39,052 bases of DNA, taken from positions 85,069 to 124,120 of the forward strand of contig QWOQ01000014.1 in the NCBI GenBank assembly GCA_003669585.1, in the 5' to 3' direction. Below are positions 10,222 to 18,818 of the stretch, piece after piece (position 1 is the stretch's first letter; each line of letters starts with the position of its first letter). Both the position numbers and the translations under genes were made by a program. The notes beneath the pieces are model-generated. The model was not told the origin of the DNA, made no database searches, and worked only from the letters and a program-made list of their open reading frames with translations. This DNA is from Planctomycetota bacterium (GTDB lineage Bacteria; Planctomycetota; Planctomycetia; Pirellulales; UBA1268).

Positions 10222-11256
10222 ATGATCTGTCTTTTTCCCACGTACGCCTCTCGCAATCCGTCTGACCAACGGTGGCAGGTGCGCGTAGCAGGCATGCTTA
10301 CAAAATCGCTTCCGCCAGAAAGCCGAAGGCGATCCATGGCGATGGGACTGCTGCGAAGGGTGCTTGAACTCGATGCTGAACAGTTGGCTTCCACAATTTT
10401 TCAAACGCGTGCCAACGCATTTTTATTTGATCGTCTTCCAAGACACACGGTTCAAATTAAGATGGGACACGAGTACCGAGAAACGTGTGTCACCAATCGA
10501 ATCGGACATTTTGAAACCACGTTTGATCTCGACGATGAACAATGTGCGCAACTTTGTGCAACGTCTGATTCGTTTAATCGATCGATCTCATACGAAGCCT
10601 CCCTTGACGACTCTTGTACGACCTCCGTGTTGGGGCGGGTGCACATAGTCGAGGACGAAGGCGTATCGGTCATCTCTGATATTGATGACACCGTCAAAGT
10701 TTCCAATGTTCGTGATCGAAGAGAACTGCTTGCCAATACATTGCTTCGAACCTTTCGCGCTGTGGAAGGGATGCCCGATCTTTATCGAAAGTGGGAAGCC
10801 GCCGGCGTTGCATTTCATTACGTGTCGTCGAGTCCTTGGCAATTATCGAACTGCCTACGAGAGTTTTTGAACGATAGCGAGATTCCTCTTGGATCGCTTC
10901 ATTTAAAACTTTTCCGTCTTCAGGACTCCACGCCGCTGGGTCGTCTCACGTCTCGCAAGCGTTCAAAACGACGCACGATTGAACGCATCTTGGCCGATTT
11001 TCCGAAGCGACGATTTCTGCTGGTGGGTGATTCGGGAGAACGTGACCCAGAGCTGTATACCGCGATTGCACGAAGTCATGCCGACAACATTTGTGGCGTG
11101 GCTATTCGACAACTCCCAGATGAACTCAAAATGCTGCGACGACAGAACAAACGCCTTCAACGACTCGCTGCGAAACTGCCTGCAGGCTGTATGAAAGTCT
11201 TCTCAGAGGCATCCGAGATTCATGACATGCTCTTTCTTTCAACGGCTGCTCGTTGA
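10222..11256 (+). CDS. App1-like phosphatidate phosphatase (DUF2183, HAD-type)
   Basis: 344 residues. The catalytic HAD motif is SDIDDTVK, with Asp153 and Asp155 in D-x-D-x-T form. It is followed by YVSSSPWQL (200-208) and LLVGDSGERDPELY (267-280), the other conserved blocks of the yeast App1 (actin patch protein 1) catalytic domain. In yeast the enzyme removes phosphate from phosphatidic acid; bacterial homologues are assumed to act on lipid phosphates. The first 140 residues form a separate N-terminal beta-type domain as in the family. There is no signal peptide. No ribosome binding site is visible before the ATG, so the start is moderately sure. Confidence 0.85.
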   Translation: MICLFPTYASRNPSDQRWQVRVAGMLTKSLPPESRRRSMAMGLLRRVLELDAEQLASTIFQTRANAFLFDRLPRHTVQIKMGHEYRETCVTNRIGHFETTFDLDDEQCAQLCATSDSFNRSISYEASLDDSCTTSVLGRVHIVEDEGVSVISDIDDTVKVSNVRDRRELLANTLLRTFRAVEGMPDLYRKWEAAGVAFHYVSSSPWQLSNCLREFLNDSEIPLGSLHLKLFRLQDSTPLGRLTSRKRSKRRTIERILADFPKRRFLLVGDSGERDPELYTAIARSHADNICGVAIRQLPDELKMLRRQNKRLQRLAAKLPAGCMKVFSEASEIHDMLFLSTAAR

Positions 11257-11282
11257 AACGACTGGTGTGGCGGGCTCAACGA

Positions 11283-11753
11283 TTATGGTGGGCTGTCGAA
11301 AGCATTCTGATAGTGCTCCACCAGCGGCCTTCCTGAGGGGCCGTGCAACGTGACAGCAACCACATCGATTCTCGCGTGACAATCTCCGAGGTGATGCTTT
11401 CGCAAGTATGCAGCTGCCAATTCGCTGACTCGTCTCTGCTTTGTATAGCCAATCGTTTCGACCGGGTGGCCGTGCAGCGAGTCGGTGCGAGTTCGAACTT
11501 CACAAAAAACAACCGTTCTTCCATCGACGGCAATTAAATCGATGTCACCACGCCAAATCTTTTCCCGGCGGCCCACAATGATATAACCAAGACGCTTGAG
11601 GTATCGTTCGGCCTGGCGTTCGCCGAGTCGACCGAGTGCACCACGGGGATCGCTGGTGCTCAACGAGTCGGTCACTGTCTGAATACGCAACGCCGTCGTC
11701 AGGGCATTGAAAGCTGAGTGCAAGACCGATGAAGCGAAGTCTACGAAGATCAC
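11283..11753 (-). CDS. yraN: UPF0102 / YraN-family putative nuclease
   Basis: The conserved core GRLGERQAERYLKRLGYIIV, then GDIDLIAVDGRTVVFCEVRTR, then KQRRVSELAAAYLRKH is the YraN family, whose D-x(n)-E-x-K-like layout resembles archaeal Holliday-junction resolvases (here E-V-R in the last position). The start is uncertain. The open frame reaches back to 11942, overlapping rplS. I prefer a GTG at 11753, preceded by GGAAGG and giving 156 residues; a start closer to GRLGE would give the normal 115-130 residues. It follows rplS in the same direction, a common arrangement. Confidence 0.8.
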   Translation of the reverse strand: MIFVDFASSVLHSAFNALTTALRIQTVTDSLSTSDPRGALGRLGERQAERYLKRLGYIIVGRREKIWRGDIDLIAVDGRTVVFCEVRTRTDSLHGHPVETIGYTKQRRVSELAAAYLRKHHLGDCHARIDVVAVTLHGPSGRPLVEHYQNAFDSPP

Positions 11754-11856
11754 GGAAGGCCTTCCGTTGTCAAAGAAATAGCGAAGCCAACAAAATGGCT
11801 CTCGCACAGTCTTTTTCAGCAGACCTGTCTGTGACCAGAAATGCAACAAAAATGTT

Positions 11857-12246
11857 TTAGGACTTCTTCTGTCCGCTCGATTCTTTGCTGCCGATATCGG
11901 TTCGTCGTTCACGAAGGCGAACTGCTTTGCCGATACGGTCACGCAAATAATAGAGCTTCGCTCGTTTCACGATTCCCGATCGCTTGACTTCGATTTTGGC
12001 GATCTTGGGTGAATGCAATGGAAACTTTCTTTCCACACCTTCACCTGCGACGATTCTGCGAACGGCAAACATTTCACGACTGCCAGACCCGCTGCGAGCG
12101 ATCACAACGCCGTTAAAAATCTGAACGCGCTCTTTCTCGCCTTCGAGAATTCGAGTGTGAACATCCACTGTGTCACCGATGTCAAAGACAGGGACTTCCG
12201 ACTTGAGGCTTGATGCCTCGACGAGATTAAGAATCTGCTGGCTCAC
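11857..12246 (-). CDS. rplS: 50S ribosomal protein bL19
   Basis: 129 residues. It contains the family blocks FDIGDTVDVHTRILEGEKER, VQIFNGVVIARSGSG, VERKFPLHSPKI and KRAKLYYLRDRIGKAVR. bL19 sits at the 30S-50S interface. The open frame can begin at a TTG at 12252 that overlaps the trmD stop (TTGA). However, the AAGGAG there abuts that TTG and stands six bases before a GTG at 12246, so the GTG is the better start. The ribosome binding site lies inside the end of trmD, implying translational coupling. The tail SKESSGQKKS is polar. Confidence 0.95.
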   Translation of the reverse strand: MSQQILNLVEASSLKSEVPVFDIGDTVDVHTRILEGEKERVQIFNGVVIARSGSGSREMFAVRRIVAGEGVERKFPLHSPKIAKIEVKRSGIVKRAKLYYLRDRIGKAVRLRERRTDIGSKESSGQKKS

Positions 12247-12248
12247 AT

Positions 12249-12959
12249 TCAACTCCTTGAGGTCGCACTTGGGGTCGTATTCGTTAACGTATGGGTCCGG
12301 CGGCGAGTGGCTTGAACAGACTGCTCAAGCCGCCACTTGGCGATGGTTCCATGATCGCCCGACAACAGTACATCGGGCACCTTCAGACCGCGAAACTCAC
12401 GCGGCCGAGTGTATTGTGCACCTTCTACCAAGCGTTCATCGCCGGAGAAGGAATCATTGAGTGCGCTTGTAGGATCACCAAGCACGCCCGGCAAAAGCCT
12501 GGCGATAGCCTCGATGAGCACCATCGCGGCCACTTCGCCCCCAGAAAGAACGTAGTCTCCGATTGAAACTTCGTCGGGCTGAAGGATTTCTCGAACGCGG
12601 TCATCGAAGCCCTCGTATCGACCACAGAGTAAAAGAAGTCTTGGCTTTTTAGAAAACTCTTCTACCATCGACTGTTCGAGCCTGCGACCGGACGGAGAGA
12701 GCATCACTACATGCGACGGCATTGGATCGCTCGACTTCACGAATTCAACGCCCTCCACCACAGGCCCCGGCATCAGCAACATGCCTGGACCGCCACCGTA
12801 AGGGCGGTCATCGACCTGGTGATGAGTCCCCGTGGAAAAATCGCGGATATTGGTGGTGCGAATATCGATCAGACCACTACAGTGCGCAGCCCCAAGAAGG
12901 CTTCCCTGAAGGAAACCGGAAAAAACTTCCGGAAAGAGTGTGAGTATGTCGATGCGCAT
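12249..12959 (-). CDS. trmD: tRNA (guanine37-N1)-methyltransferase
   Basis: 236 residues. TrmD methylates G37 next to the anticodon using SAM and prevents frameshifting. The start MRIDILTLFPEVF, the segment DDRPYGGGPGML (50-61), and the trefoil-knot SAM site LCGRYEGFDDRV (111-122) with SIGDYVLSGGE (132-142) are diagnostic. It lies between rpsP and rplS as in many bacteria, but rimM, which normally sits between rpsP and trmD, is absent. It almost abuts rplS. Confidence 0.97.
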   Translation of the reverse strand: MRIDILTLFPEVFSGFLQGSLLGAAHCSGLIDIRTTNIRDFSTGTHHQVDDRPYGGGPGMLLMPGPVVEGVEFVKSSDPMPSHVVMLSPSGRRLEQSMVEEFSKKPRLLLLCGRYEGFDDRVREILQPDEVSIGDYVLSGGEVAAMVLIEAIARLLPGVLGDPTSALNDSFSGDERLVEGAQYTRPREFRGLKVPDVLLSGDHGTIAKWRLEQSVQATRRRTHTLTNTTPSATSRS

Positions 12960-13092
12960 GGCGTATGAATCGCGGCGAGGCCGAAAGACACAATAAGTCT
13001 TTCACGTATCACCAATTCCCGATCCTTGTCTCAATGTGTCTGTCGTTAGAATCCCTGCACTCAGATTTTTAGAAATTGCGGATCCGAGTCAT

Positions 13093-13593
13093 TTACTCTG
13101 CCGTGGGTTCTGTTGGAGTTTCTGCAATCACGACAACAGGTGTCTGCTCCGCAGGTTCATCGGCGACCACAGTTGCCGCTCCTGTTTCAGCGCCATCTGT
13201 TGCAACAGACTGCTCAACAACAACAGCAGCAGCCACAACCGGCACGGGCTTCGGAGCCGGAACGAATGCTGGCGGGCCAGGGTCGGCAGTAACCCGGGGC
13301 ATTGAAAGACGTGCTCTGGCCTGTTCCATGGCTGACACATGAGTGCCGGCGGGACCATATTTTTTAATCAGCACCCGCACTGCGTCGGATGGCTTTGCTC
13401 CAACGCTCAGCCAGTGTGTTACTCGCGCACCATTGAAGCTGCAGCGGGCATCTGTTTCAGCGACAGACGGATCGTACGTACCGATTTCCTCAATCACGCG
13501 CCCATCGCGAGGGCTGCGCTTATCTGTTGCGCAAATCCGATAATAGGGACGGTTTTTGCGACCGATGCGTTTCATTCGAATCATCACTGCCAC
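13093..13593 (-). CDS. rpsP: 30S ribosomal protein bS16 with long C-terminal extension
   Basis: 166 residues from a GTG at 13593, preferred because it gives VAVMIRMKRIGRKNRPYYRI, matching the MAVxIRLKR start of the family, with GGAG nine bases upstream. The first ~85 residues are bS16 (DKRSPRDGRVIEEIGTYDP, then AKPSDAVRVLIKKYG). About 70 further residues rich in Ala, Val, Pro, Thr and Glu follow (PAFVPAPKPVPVVAAAVVVE...TPTEPTAE). Most bS16 proteins are 80-100 residues. It lies in the ffh-rpsP-trmD-rplS run. Confidence 0.95.
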   Translation of the reverse strand: MAVMIRMKRIGRKNRPYYRICATDKRSPRDGRVIEEIGTYDPSVAETDARCSFNGARVTHWLSVGAKPSDAVRVLIKKYGPAGTHVSAMEQARARLSMPRVTADPGPPAFVPAPKPVPVVAAAVVVEQSVATDGAETGAATVVADEPAEQTPVVVIAETPTEPTAE

Positions 13594-13821
13594 GGAACGG
13601 TTCTCCGGAATTCTAAAGTTCGTACCCGACAACGCATCACTTTACCCGTCCTCGGCGAGAACCCAAGGCCCGACCCGATCAGGCCGGAATTCTGTAGAAA
13701 ACAGCTATTTTATCGTCGCCCTGTCCTCGGCAGAATGCCGGATACCTCTGGTTTGTACACAATGAGAGACTCTGGCGGAGAGCCCATTTTGTAAAAAAAG
13801 AGACACCGACACTCGTAGAGG

Positions 13822-15300
13822 TTACGAGCCCCTTGAATCACGTCTGCGGCGACGATCTTCCTTGTCGCGCTGCTTTTTTTGATTCCGTCGCTGATCCGCT
13901 GTGAGTCGTTTTCCGGTGTCGCCTTTTGCTTTGGCGAGTCGTCCGGTTGGGTTGGTGAGTTCACCTTGAATTCGCTGCATCTCTTTCATTCGATCGCGAA
14001 GACCAAGACCCGCCATTCCCTTCATCATTGCGCTCATGCCGTCAAACTGTTTGACGAGGTCTCCCACTTCGTTGAGTGCAACACCTGCTCCTGTTGCTAT
14101 TCGACGACGGCGTGATTGATCGATGATGTTGGTTGGGTTACGTCTTTCTTGGGGCGTCATCGCATTGATAATGCCAAAGAGTCGGTTCATGTCGTTATCG
14201 AGATCAGCACCGGCGAGCATATCCTTCATGCCTCCCATGCCGGGGATCATGCCGAGTACTTTTCCAAGAGGGCCGAGCCGTCTTGTCTGAAGGAGCATTG
14301 CCTTAAAATCTTCGAGCGTGAATTCTCCTGCTCGCAGGCGCTCTTCCTGCTTCTGCATTTCATCTTGATCAAATTTTTTCTGCGCCTCTTCAACGAGCGT
14401 AAGCACGTCGCCCATTCCGAGAATTCGACCAGCCATTCGATCGGGATGAAAATCCTCAAGTGCGTCTACTTGCTCACCAGTCCCGATAAATTTGATTGGC
14501 ACACCAGTCACGCTCTTGACTGAGAGAGCCGCCCCGCCGCGGGCATCACCGTCAAGTTTTGTCATCACAATGCCGTCAAGCTCGAGAGCGTCATGAAACG
14601 CTTTTGCGCTGCGAACGGCGTCCTGACCGGTCATGGCATCAACGACGAGATAGACTTGATCCGGGCCGACTGTTTTATCGATGCGGGAGAGCTCGGCCAT
14701 CAGTTCTTGATCGATCGCAAGTCGGCCAGCGGTGTCGAGCAAGACAACCGAAATTCCTTCGGCTTTTGCCTTTGCGACTCCGGCCTTACACACGGCGACC
14801 GGATCCCTTTCGCCATCGGGCGTGTACACCGCAACGTCGATTTGACGACCCAGTATCACCAGTTGCTCGATGGCAGCGGGGCGTTGCAAGTCGGCGGCTA
14901 CCATCATCACGCCGCGGCCCTGTTCCTTAATCTTTTTTGCGAGTTTTGCGCATGAAGTTGTTTTTCCAGAACCCTGCAAGCCGCAAAGCATGAGAATCGT
15001 GGTACGTCCTTGTTCAAGATGAAGCGAGTGGTCGACCGGTCCCATTAATCCGACGAGTTCTCGGTGGACAATACCGACCACCTGCTGTGCCGGATCGAGC
15101 GATTCAAGCACCTTTGCACCGAGGGCATCGACCGAAACTCGCTCGATAAATTCTCCAACCACGTCATAGGCCACATCCGCTTCGAGCATTGCTTTTCGAA
15201 CGCCCTCAAGCCCCTCGCGCATGTTCGACTCGGTGAGCTTTCCTCGTCCGCGAAGAGCCGTCAGAGCATGTGAAAGCGAAGCCTGAATTGAATCGAACAT
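13822..15300 (-). CDS. ffh: Signal recognition particle protein Ffh
   Basis: 492 residues from the ATG at 15300; the frame extends 21 codons further upstream, but MFDSIQASLSHALTALRGRG is the normal N domain start and GAGGG precedes it. Ffh binds SRP RNA and signal sequences and delivers ribosomes to FtsY. G domain: GLQGSGKTT (107-115), DTAGR (189-193), TKLDGDARGG (247-256). The M domain has the RNA-binding SRRRRIATGAG (396-406) and a Met-rich groove (GMSAMMKGMAGLG). The last ~40 residues are strongly basic (KKQRDKEDRRRRRDSRGS). It heads the ffh-rpsP-trmD-rplS-yraN set. Confidence 0.97.
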   Translation of the reverse strand: MFDSIQASLSHALTALRGRGKLTESNMREGLEGVRKAMLEADVAYDVVGEFIERVSVDALGAKVLESLDPAQQVVGIVHRELVGLMGPVDHSLHLEQGRTTILMLCGLQGSGKTTSCAKLAKKIKEQGRGVMMVAADLQRPAAIEQLVILGRQIDVAVYTPDGERDPVAVCKAGVAKAKAEGISVVLLDTAGRLAIDQELMAELSRIDKTVGPDQVYLVVDAMTGQDAVRSAKAFHDALELDGIVMTKLDGDARGGAALSVKSVTGVPIKFIGTGEQVDALEDFHPDRMAGRILGMGDVLTLVEEAQKKFDQDEMQKQEERLRAGEFTLEDFKAMLLQTRRLGPLGKVLGMIPGMGGMKDMLAGADLDNDMNRLFGIINAMTPQERRNPTNIIDQSRRRRIATGAGVALNEVGDLVKQFDGMSAMMKGMAGLGLRDRMKEMQRIQGELTNPTGRLAKAKGDTGKRLTADQRRNQKKQRDKEDRRRRRDSRGS

Positions 15301-15760
15301 AGAACAAGTTTCCCTCTTAGGATGTCTCTGGGTTTTCCATGATCCTCGCGGAAGAGGAAACACGAAATTGATTCTTCAAAAAGTTCCCGCAACGTCGAGC
15401 AACTCTGCTGACGAACGAGTATATGTCCCCTCTGACCAGACGGTTTTCAAGGGGAGTGCTCGTTGGGACTTTAGGGGCACGAGATGAACCGCCAGCAAAG
15501 GCTTCCGATTCCTCGAAATCAAGTGCTTGATGCATTCGGAAGAACGTCCGCAGAGCGGAACGTCCAAGACCCTGCCGTTACGCCCGCCCGGTGGCAAGCC
15601 GCTGGAATCGGTGGCAGACACGAACGTGGCTGCTGCACCGACGCGTGGCCGGCTCAACGGCACACCACCGGACGGGCGGAACAATTTGACAATCGACATC
15701 GACAAAAATTCAGTGTGTCACCAATACAAAAAAGAAAACTATTGTATTGAGAATCCTTGC
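15301..15760. other. Gene-free stretch with complex inverted repeats; candidate structured RNA
   Basis: No convincing gene in 460 bases between ffh and a lipoprotein gene, both on the minus strand. A 14-base arm at 15581-15594 pairs with 15665-15678 at 13 of 14 positions. Inside it TCGGTG (15608-15613) pairs with CACCGA (15636-15641), enclosing further short stems. A direct repeat GAACGTCC (around 15542 and 15559) and a CCCCT/AGGGG pairing (around 15426-15455) lie beside it. I did not find the signatures of SRP RNA, RNase P RNA or tmRNA. It could be a leader of the ffh operon or an independent small RNA. Confidence 0.35.
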
Positions 15761-16069
15761 TCAGCTAAACGTTCCCGGAACAGTCATCACCGGTGCGCCG
15801 CCACCAGCCGGCATCGACATTCCACCTGGTTCGCAGCAAGGAGCTTGCATCGTCGGTCGGCACTCATCAAATGCTGGTGTACAGACCGGGGCACACGGCT
15901 GCATGGTTTTTGCTGGAGAACAACCGCAGGGAGTGGTGTTCTGGAAACATGAAGGAGCCTTCATGCCACCGGCACCGCCAAAACAACTGGTGCATCCTGG
16001 TGCCGCAATCAGACCGGACAGAAGAACAGCACCGCACATCAATCGATTCACATTCGTCATTGTAGTCAT
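15761..16069 (-). CDS. Small Cys-rich lipoprotein with GGGAPVM motif
   Basis: 102 residues from the ATG at 16069, chosen because AGGAG stands eight bases upstream; the longer frame begins at 16162 without such a signal. MTTMTNVNRLMCGAVLLSGL then IAAPGC is a lipoprotein signal with lipidated Cys26. The mature part is short and has many cysteines (GCTSCFGG, PSCFQNTTPCGC, PCAPVC, APCCEPGG) and ends PAGGGAPVMTVPGTFS. The Cys pattern suggests disulphides or metal binding outside the cytoplasm. It resembles the lipoprotein at 9176-9553 in its ending. Function unknown. Confidence 0.7.
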   Translation of the reverse strand: MTTMTNVNRLMCGAVLLSGLIAAPGCTSCFGGAGGMKAPSCFQNTTPCGCSPAKTMQPCAPVCTPAFDECRPTMQAPCCEPGGMSMPAGGGAPVMTVPGTFS

Positions 16070-16559
16070 CACGACATCTCCTGAGCGCCGGTGCTCGCTG
16101 GTCTCTCTTCGAATCGCGTGACGGGTGCACGCGCCGGAGGCAGTCAAGTCGGCAACGAACAAACCCTAGCTCACAATTTCATGTCGTGACGACCAGAATC
16201 ACTTTTTGACACAGACCTTTTTCACACCGAATTTTTCAGTCGTTCGAATTCCATTTCACAGAGCGTTGATCTCGCTCGAGTTCTTGTCTCACTTTGTCTG
16301 GTCGAGCTATGGATTTTTCCCACAGACAGCAGAAGAAAGTACCTCGAGAATTCCGCTGGTAAGGCTTAGAACAGTCAAAATGACTTTTCTCGTTGCGACG
16401 TCAGGCAAGATCGACGTTAACCCGCGGAGTTTTCGACTAAAAAAAGACAATTGGTGCCGACACCCGGCCCCGCCGATGCTAGAGTTTGGAAAGTGTTTGG
16501 ATTCTTTTTGGATGCGGACACCGCAAAAAGTTTTCGTTCACACGCACTTCGATTGACGG
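16070..16559. other. Divergent intergenic region, promoter zone
   Basis: 490 bases between a minus-strand lipoprotein gene and a plus-strand hydrolase gene. A TTGACA (16206-16211) stands 17 bases before a poor -10 (GAATTT). A reading frame covers 16206-16556 on the plus strand but lacks a ribosome binding site and family likeness, so I do not call it. Nothing else recognised. Confidence 0.35.
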
Positions 16560-17624
16560 ATGGTTTTTCGATCCATGTTTGATATCTGCACTCGCCGCCG
16601 CACGCACGTGATCGCCATCGCTTTTGGGGTTATTTTTTTGGTTGGTGAGTGTTTTTCAAATCTGGCATTGTCGATCGAATATTCCGCCGCACCATCACCC
16701 GGCTCTCGCGTGCTCAAAAGCATCACGCCGCTCGAATGCCAACCAAACTGTTCTTGCAGCGATGTCTGGATTGTCAGCACGCGCAGCCTGCCTGGAATTT
16801 GCGAGTTTCCAGACCGAGCCAACTTCACCGTTGAACGCCTTCGTGAATGCGGCCGCTGGGAAAAATCGAATCTTCCTTCGCTGCTGGAGAATCCCAACCA
16901 GCCCATTCATATTTTCGTTCATGGCAACCGTTACGAGTCTGGAGACGCGAAGAGTCAGGGAGCTTTTTTTGCTCGGCAAATGACAGCGGCCTGTCCAGAA
17001 TCGTCTTCCGTGCGAACGGTCATTTTTTCTTGGCCTAGTGCTCAGCAGGGAATTCTTCTGAAAGATGGTCGTGCAAAATACAATCGCTGCTTCTCAGACG
17101 GTCACTATCTCGCGCACTTGCTGGGATTCATGGAACCCCAGCGGCCGGTGGCTCTGATGGGCTATAGCTTTGGTGCGCTAATTATTCTTGAGGGACTTTC
17201 AGAACTGGTGGAGCTTGAGCAGAACGAGGCGTTGCGTCCATCCATGCAGCCGTGGACACATCGATCCGCTCGTACGCACATGGTGCTTGTTGCCGCTGCT
17301 GTACGATGCGACGCTTTCAGCCCTCGCGGTCCGTATCGCGGTGCACTTCAGTGCGTTGACCGTCTGGTGCTTATCAATAATTCACGGGATGATGCACTGA
17401 AACATTTCCCAAAACTCGATCCTTGCATGCGAATCGAGGCGATGGGTTATGCCGGCATGCGAGAAGCGTGGGTTCCGTCAACGCTTGAATATACCGCAAC
17501 CGATGCCAGTAACATCATCGGTCGCCATCACGGTCTGCCGCTGTACTTGTCTTCATCGTCGCTCACTCGGCGCATCGCGTCAGGTGCTCTTGAAGGACTC
17601 GACGTTGTAAAAGTTTTACCGTAG
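16560..17624 (+). CDS. Membrane-anchored or secreted alpha/beta hydrolase (GYSFG)
   Basis: 354 residues. Residues about 16-38 are a hydrophobic signal or anchor. The oxyanion strand IHIFVHGNRY (116-125) and the nucleophile elbow LMGYSFGAL (Ser203) mark an alpha/beta hydrolase of the DUF900-like group; GRHHGLPLY near the C-terminus may hold the catalytic His. The N-terminal mature part has several Cys (ECQPNCSCSD). Its substrate is unknown; a lipase or esterase role is possible. The start could also be the ATG at 16575. The stop overlaps the stop of the convergent gmd gene by nine bases. Confidence 0.75.
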   Translation: MVFRSMFDICTRRRTHVIAIAFGVIFLVGECFSNLALSIEYSAAPSPGSRVLKSITPLECQPNCSCSDVWIVSTRSLPGICEFPDRANFTVERLRECGRWEKSNLPSLLENPNQPIHIFVHGNRYESGDAKSQGAFFARQMTAACPESSSVRTVIFSWPSAQQGILLKDGRAKYNRCFSDGHYLAHLLGFMEPQRPVALMGYSFGALIILEGLSELVELEQNEALRPSMQPWTHRSARTHMVLVAAAVRCDAFSPRGPYRGALQCVDRLVLINNSRDDALKHFPKLDPCMRIEAMGYAGMREAWVPSTLEYTATDASNIIGRHHGLPLYLSSSSLTRRIASGALEGLDVVKVLP

Positions 17625-18608
17625 CAATTGCGACGAATCGGTGTGAAGCATTTTTTCTGACTGCTTTGCCTCGACCATCATTCGAGAAACTTCGGGCATT
17701 GAAAAACGAGCCTTCCAGCCAATGACTTGTTCAGCCCGCGATGGATCGGCCAGGCCTGTTGAATGATCCGACGGCCGCACGAGAGACGAATCCCGCACCA
17801 CATACTTGGTCCAGTCGAGACCGAGCGTTTCAAATACGTTTGCGACAAACTCTTCTAGGCTGTAGGTCTTTCCGGTAGCCACAATGAGATCTTCCGGTGT
17901 TTCCATTGCAAGCATGCGATGCATTGCCACAACGGTTTCCGGAGCCCATCCCCAATCGCGACGCACTGACATGTCACCGATCGTGATAGTTGTTTGAGTG
18001 CCGGCCGCGATTCGACAGGCACCCTCGACCACTTTTTGAGTTACAAATCGTGCCGGCCGCAGCGGACTTTCATGATTGAAGAGAATCCCGGTAACCGCCC
18101 GTATCCCGTAGACGTCTCGGTAATGCGCGACCTGCCACAAGGCGCTTGCCTTGGCAATCGCGTAGGAGTTTCGAGGTTTGAGCTGCGATCGTTCATTGAC
18201 GGGAACATCCCCAATCGGTCCAAATATTTCAGAACTGCCCGCATTGAACAACCCACTCGGAAGCCCGAGGACGCGCACCGCTTCGAGCAGATGAATCGTT
18301 CCCATCACGATGCCTTGAAAAGTTTCGAGCGGTTGAGCGAACGAAACGGCAATCGAAGACTGTCCTGCAAGATTGTAAATTTCATCGGGACGAACCCGAT
18401 CCAAAACCTCTACTACGCTGCGAAAATCGATCAGCGTCATTGATTCAATCGTGATTCGATCGTAGATGCCGAGTTTTTTGAGCGATTCAAACCCAGACGC
18501 ATGAGCATCACGACTCGTTCCCACGACCCGGTACCCAAGGCCCAAGAGATGTGCAGCCAGATAGCCGCCATCTTGTCCGGAAATCCCGCAAATCAAGGCT
18601 GATTTCAT
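17616..18608 (-). CDS. gmd: GDP-mannose 4,6-dehydratase
   Basis: 330 residues. An extended SDR: Rossmann motif GISGQDGGYLA, PDEIYNLAGQSS, the catalytic GSSEIFG and YAIAK (Tyr-x-x-x-Lys), and GILFNHESPLRP, RDWGWAPE and IVATGKTYSLEEFV, which are signatures of Gmd. The enzyme turns GDP-mannose into GDP-4-keto-6-deoxymannose, the precursor of fucose, rhamnose and similar sugars in surface polysaccharides. The region after beta-strand 2 (TSRDAHASGFESLKKLGI) is the shorter variant found in a bacterial clade rather than the NTxRI form. No fucose synthase (fcl) is nearby. Confidence 0.92.
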   Translation of the reverse strand: MKSALICGISGQDGGYLAAHLLGLGYRVVGTSRDAHASGFESLKKLGIYDRITIESMTLIDFRSVVEVLDRVRPDEIYNLAGQSSIAVSFAQPLETFQGIVMGTIHLLEAVRVLGLPSGLFNAGSSEIFGPIGDVPVNERSQLKPRNSYAIAKASALWQVAHYRDVYGIRAVTGILFNHESPLRPARFVTQKVVEGACRIAAGTQTTITIGDMSVRRDWGWAPETVVAMHRMLAMETPEDLIVATGKTYSLEEFVANVFETLGLDWTKYVVRDSSLVRPSDHSTGLADPSRAEQVIGWKARFSMPEVSRMMVEAKQSEKMLHTDSSQLLR

Positions 18609-18818
18609 GAAATCGTTTCCACGTATTCTCTGCAGAGCCTCTGCGGGTGCACATGCCGTTTTTTCGTATCAGCAGTTCTGTAAAAAATGAGAATCGAAGA
18701 TCAAATTTACGGTCTGAGAGGAAGGCTTCTCAAGGGCATTTTCTCAGCACTTCATGGTCGAAGGTGCCGCCTCAAAGGTTCAGACAACCAAAGTGGCTGC
18801 CGACTCCCATTGAAATTA

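Noticed and set aside
13594..13821. Expected position of rimM or an SRP RNA gene near ffh/rpsP
   Set aside because: Neither a RimM-like frame nor the SRP RNA core (GGAA-type tetraloop with its internal loop) was found there or in 15301-15760.
15376..15952. Several overlapping frames on both strands (15376-15705 minus, 15484-15750 plus, 15527-15952 plus)
   Set aside because: They overlap one another, mostly lack ribosome binding sites, run antisense into a lipoprotein gene and read as arginine/proline-rich chance sequence.
16206..16556. 116-codon plus-strand frame before the hydrolase gene
   Set aside because: No ribosome binding site, no signal or domain; sits where the hydrolase promoter should be.
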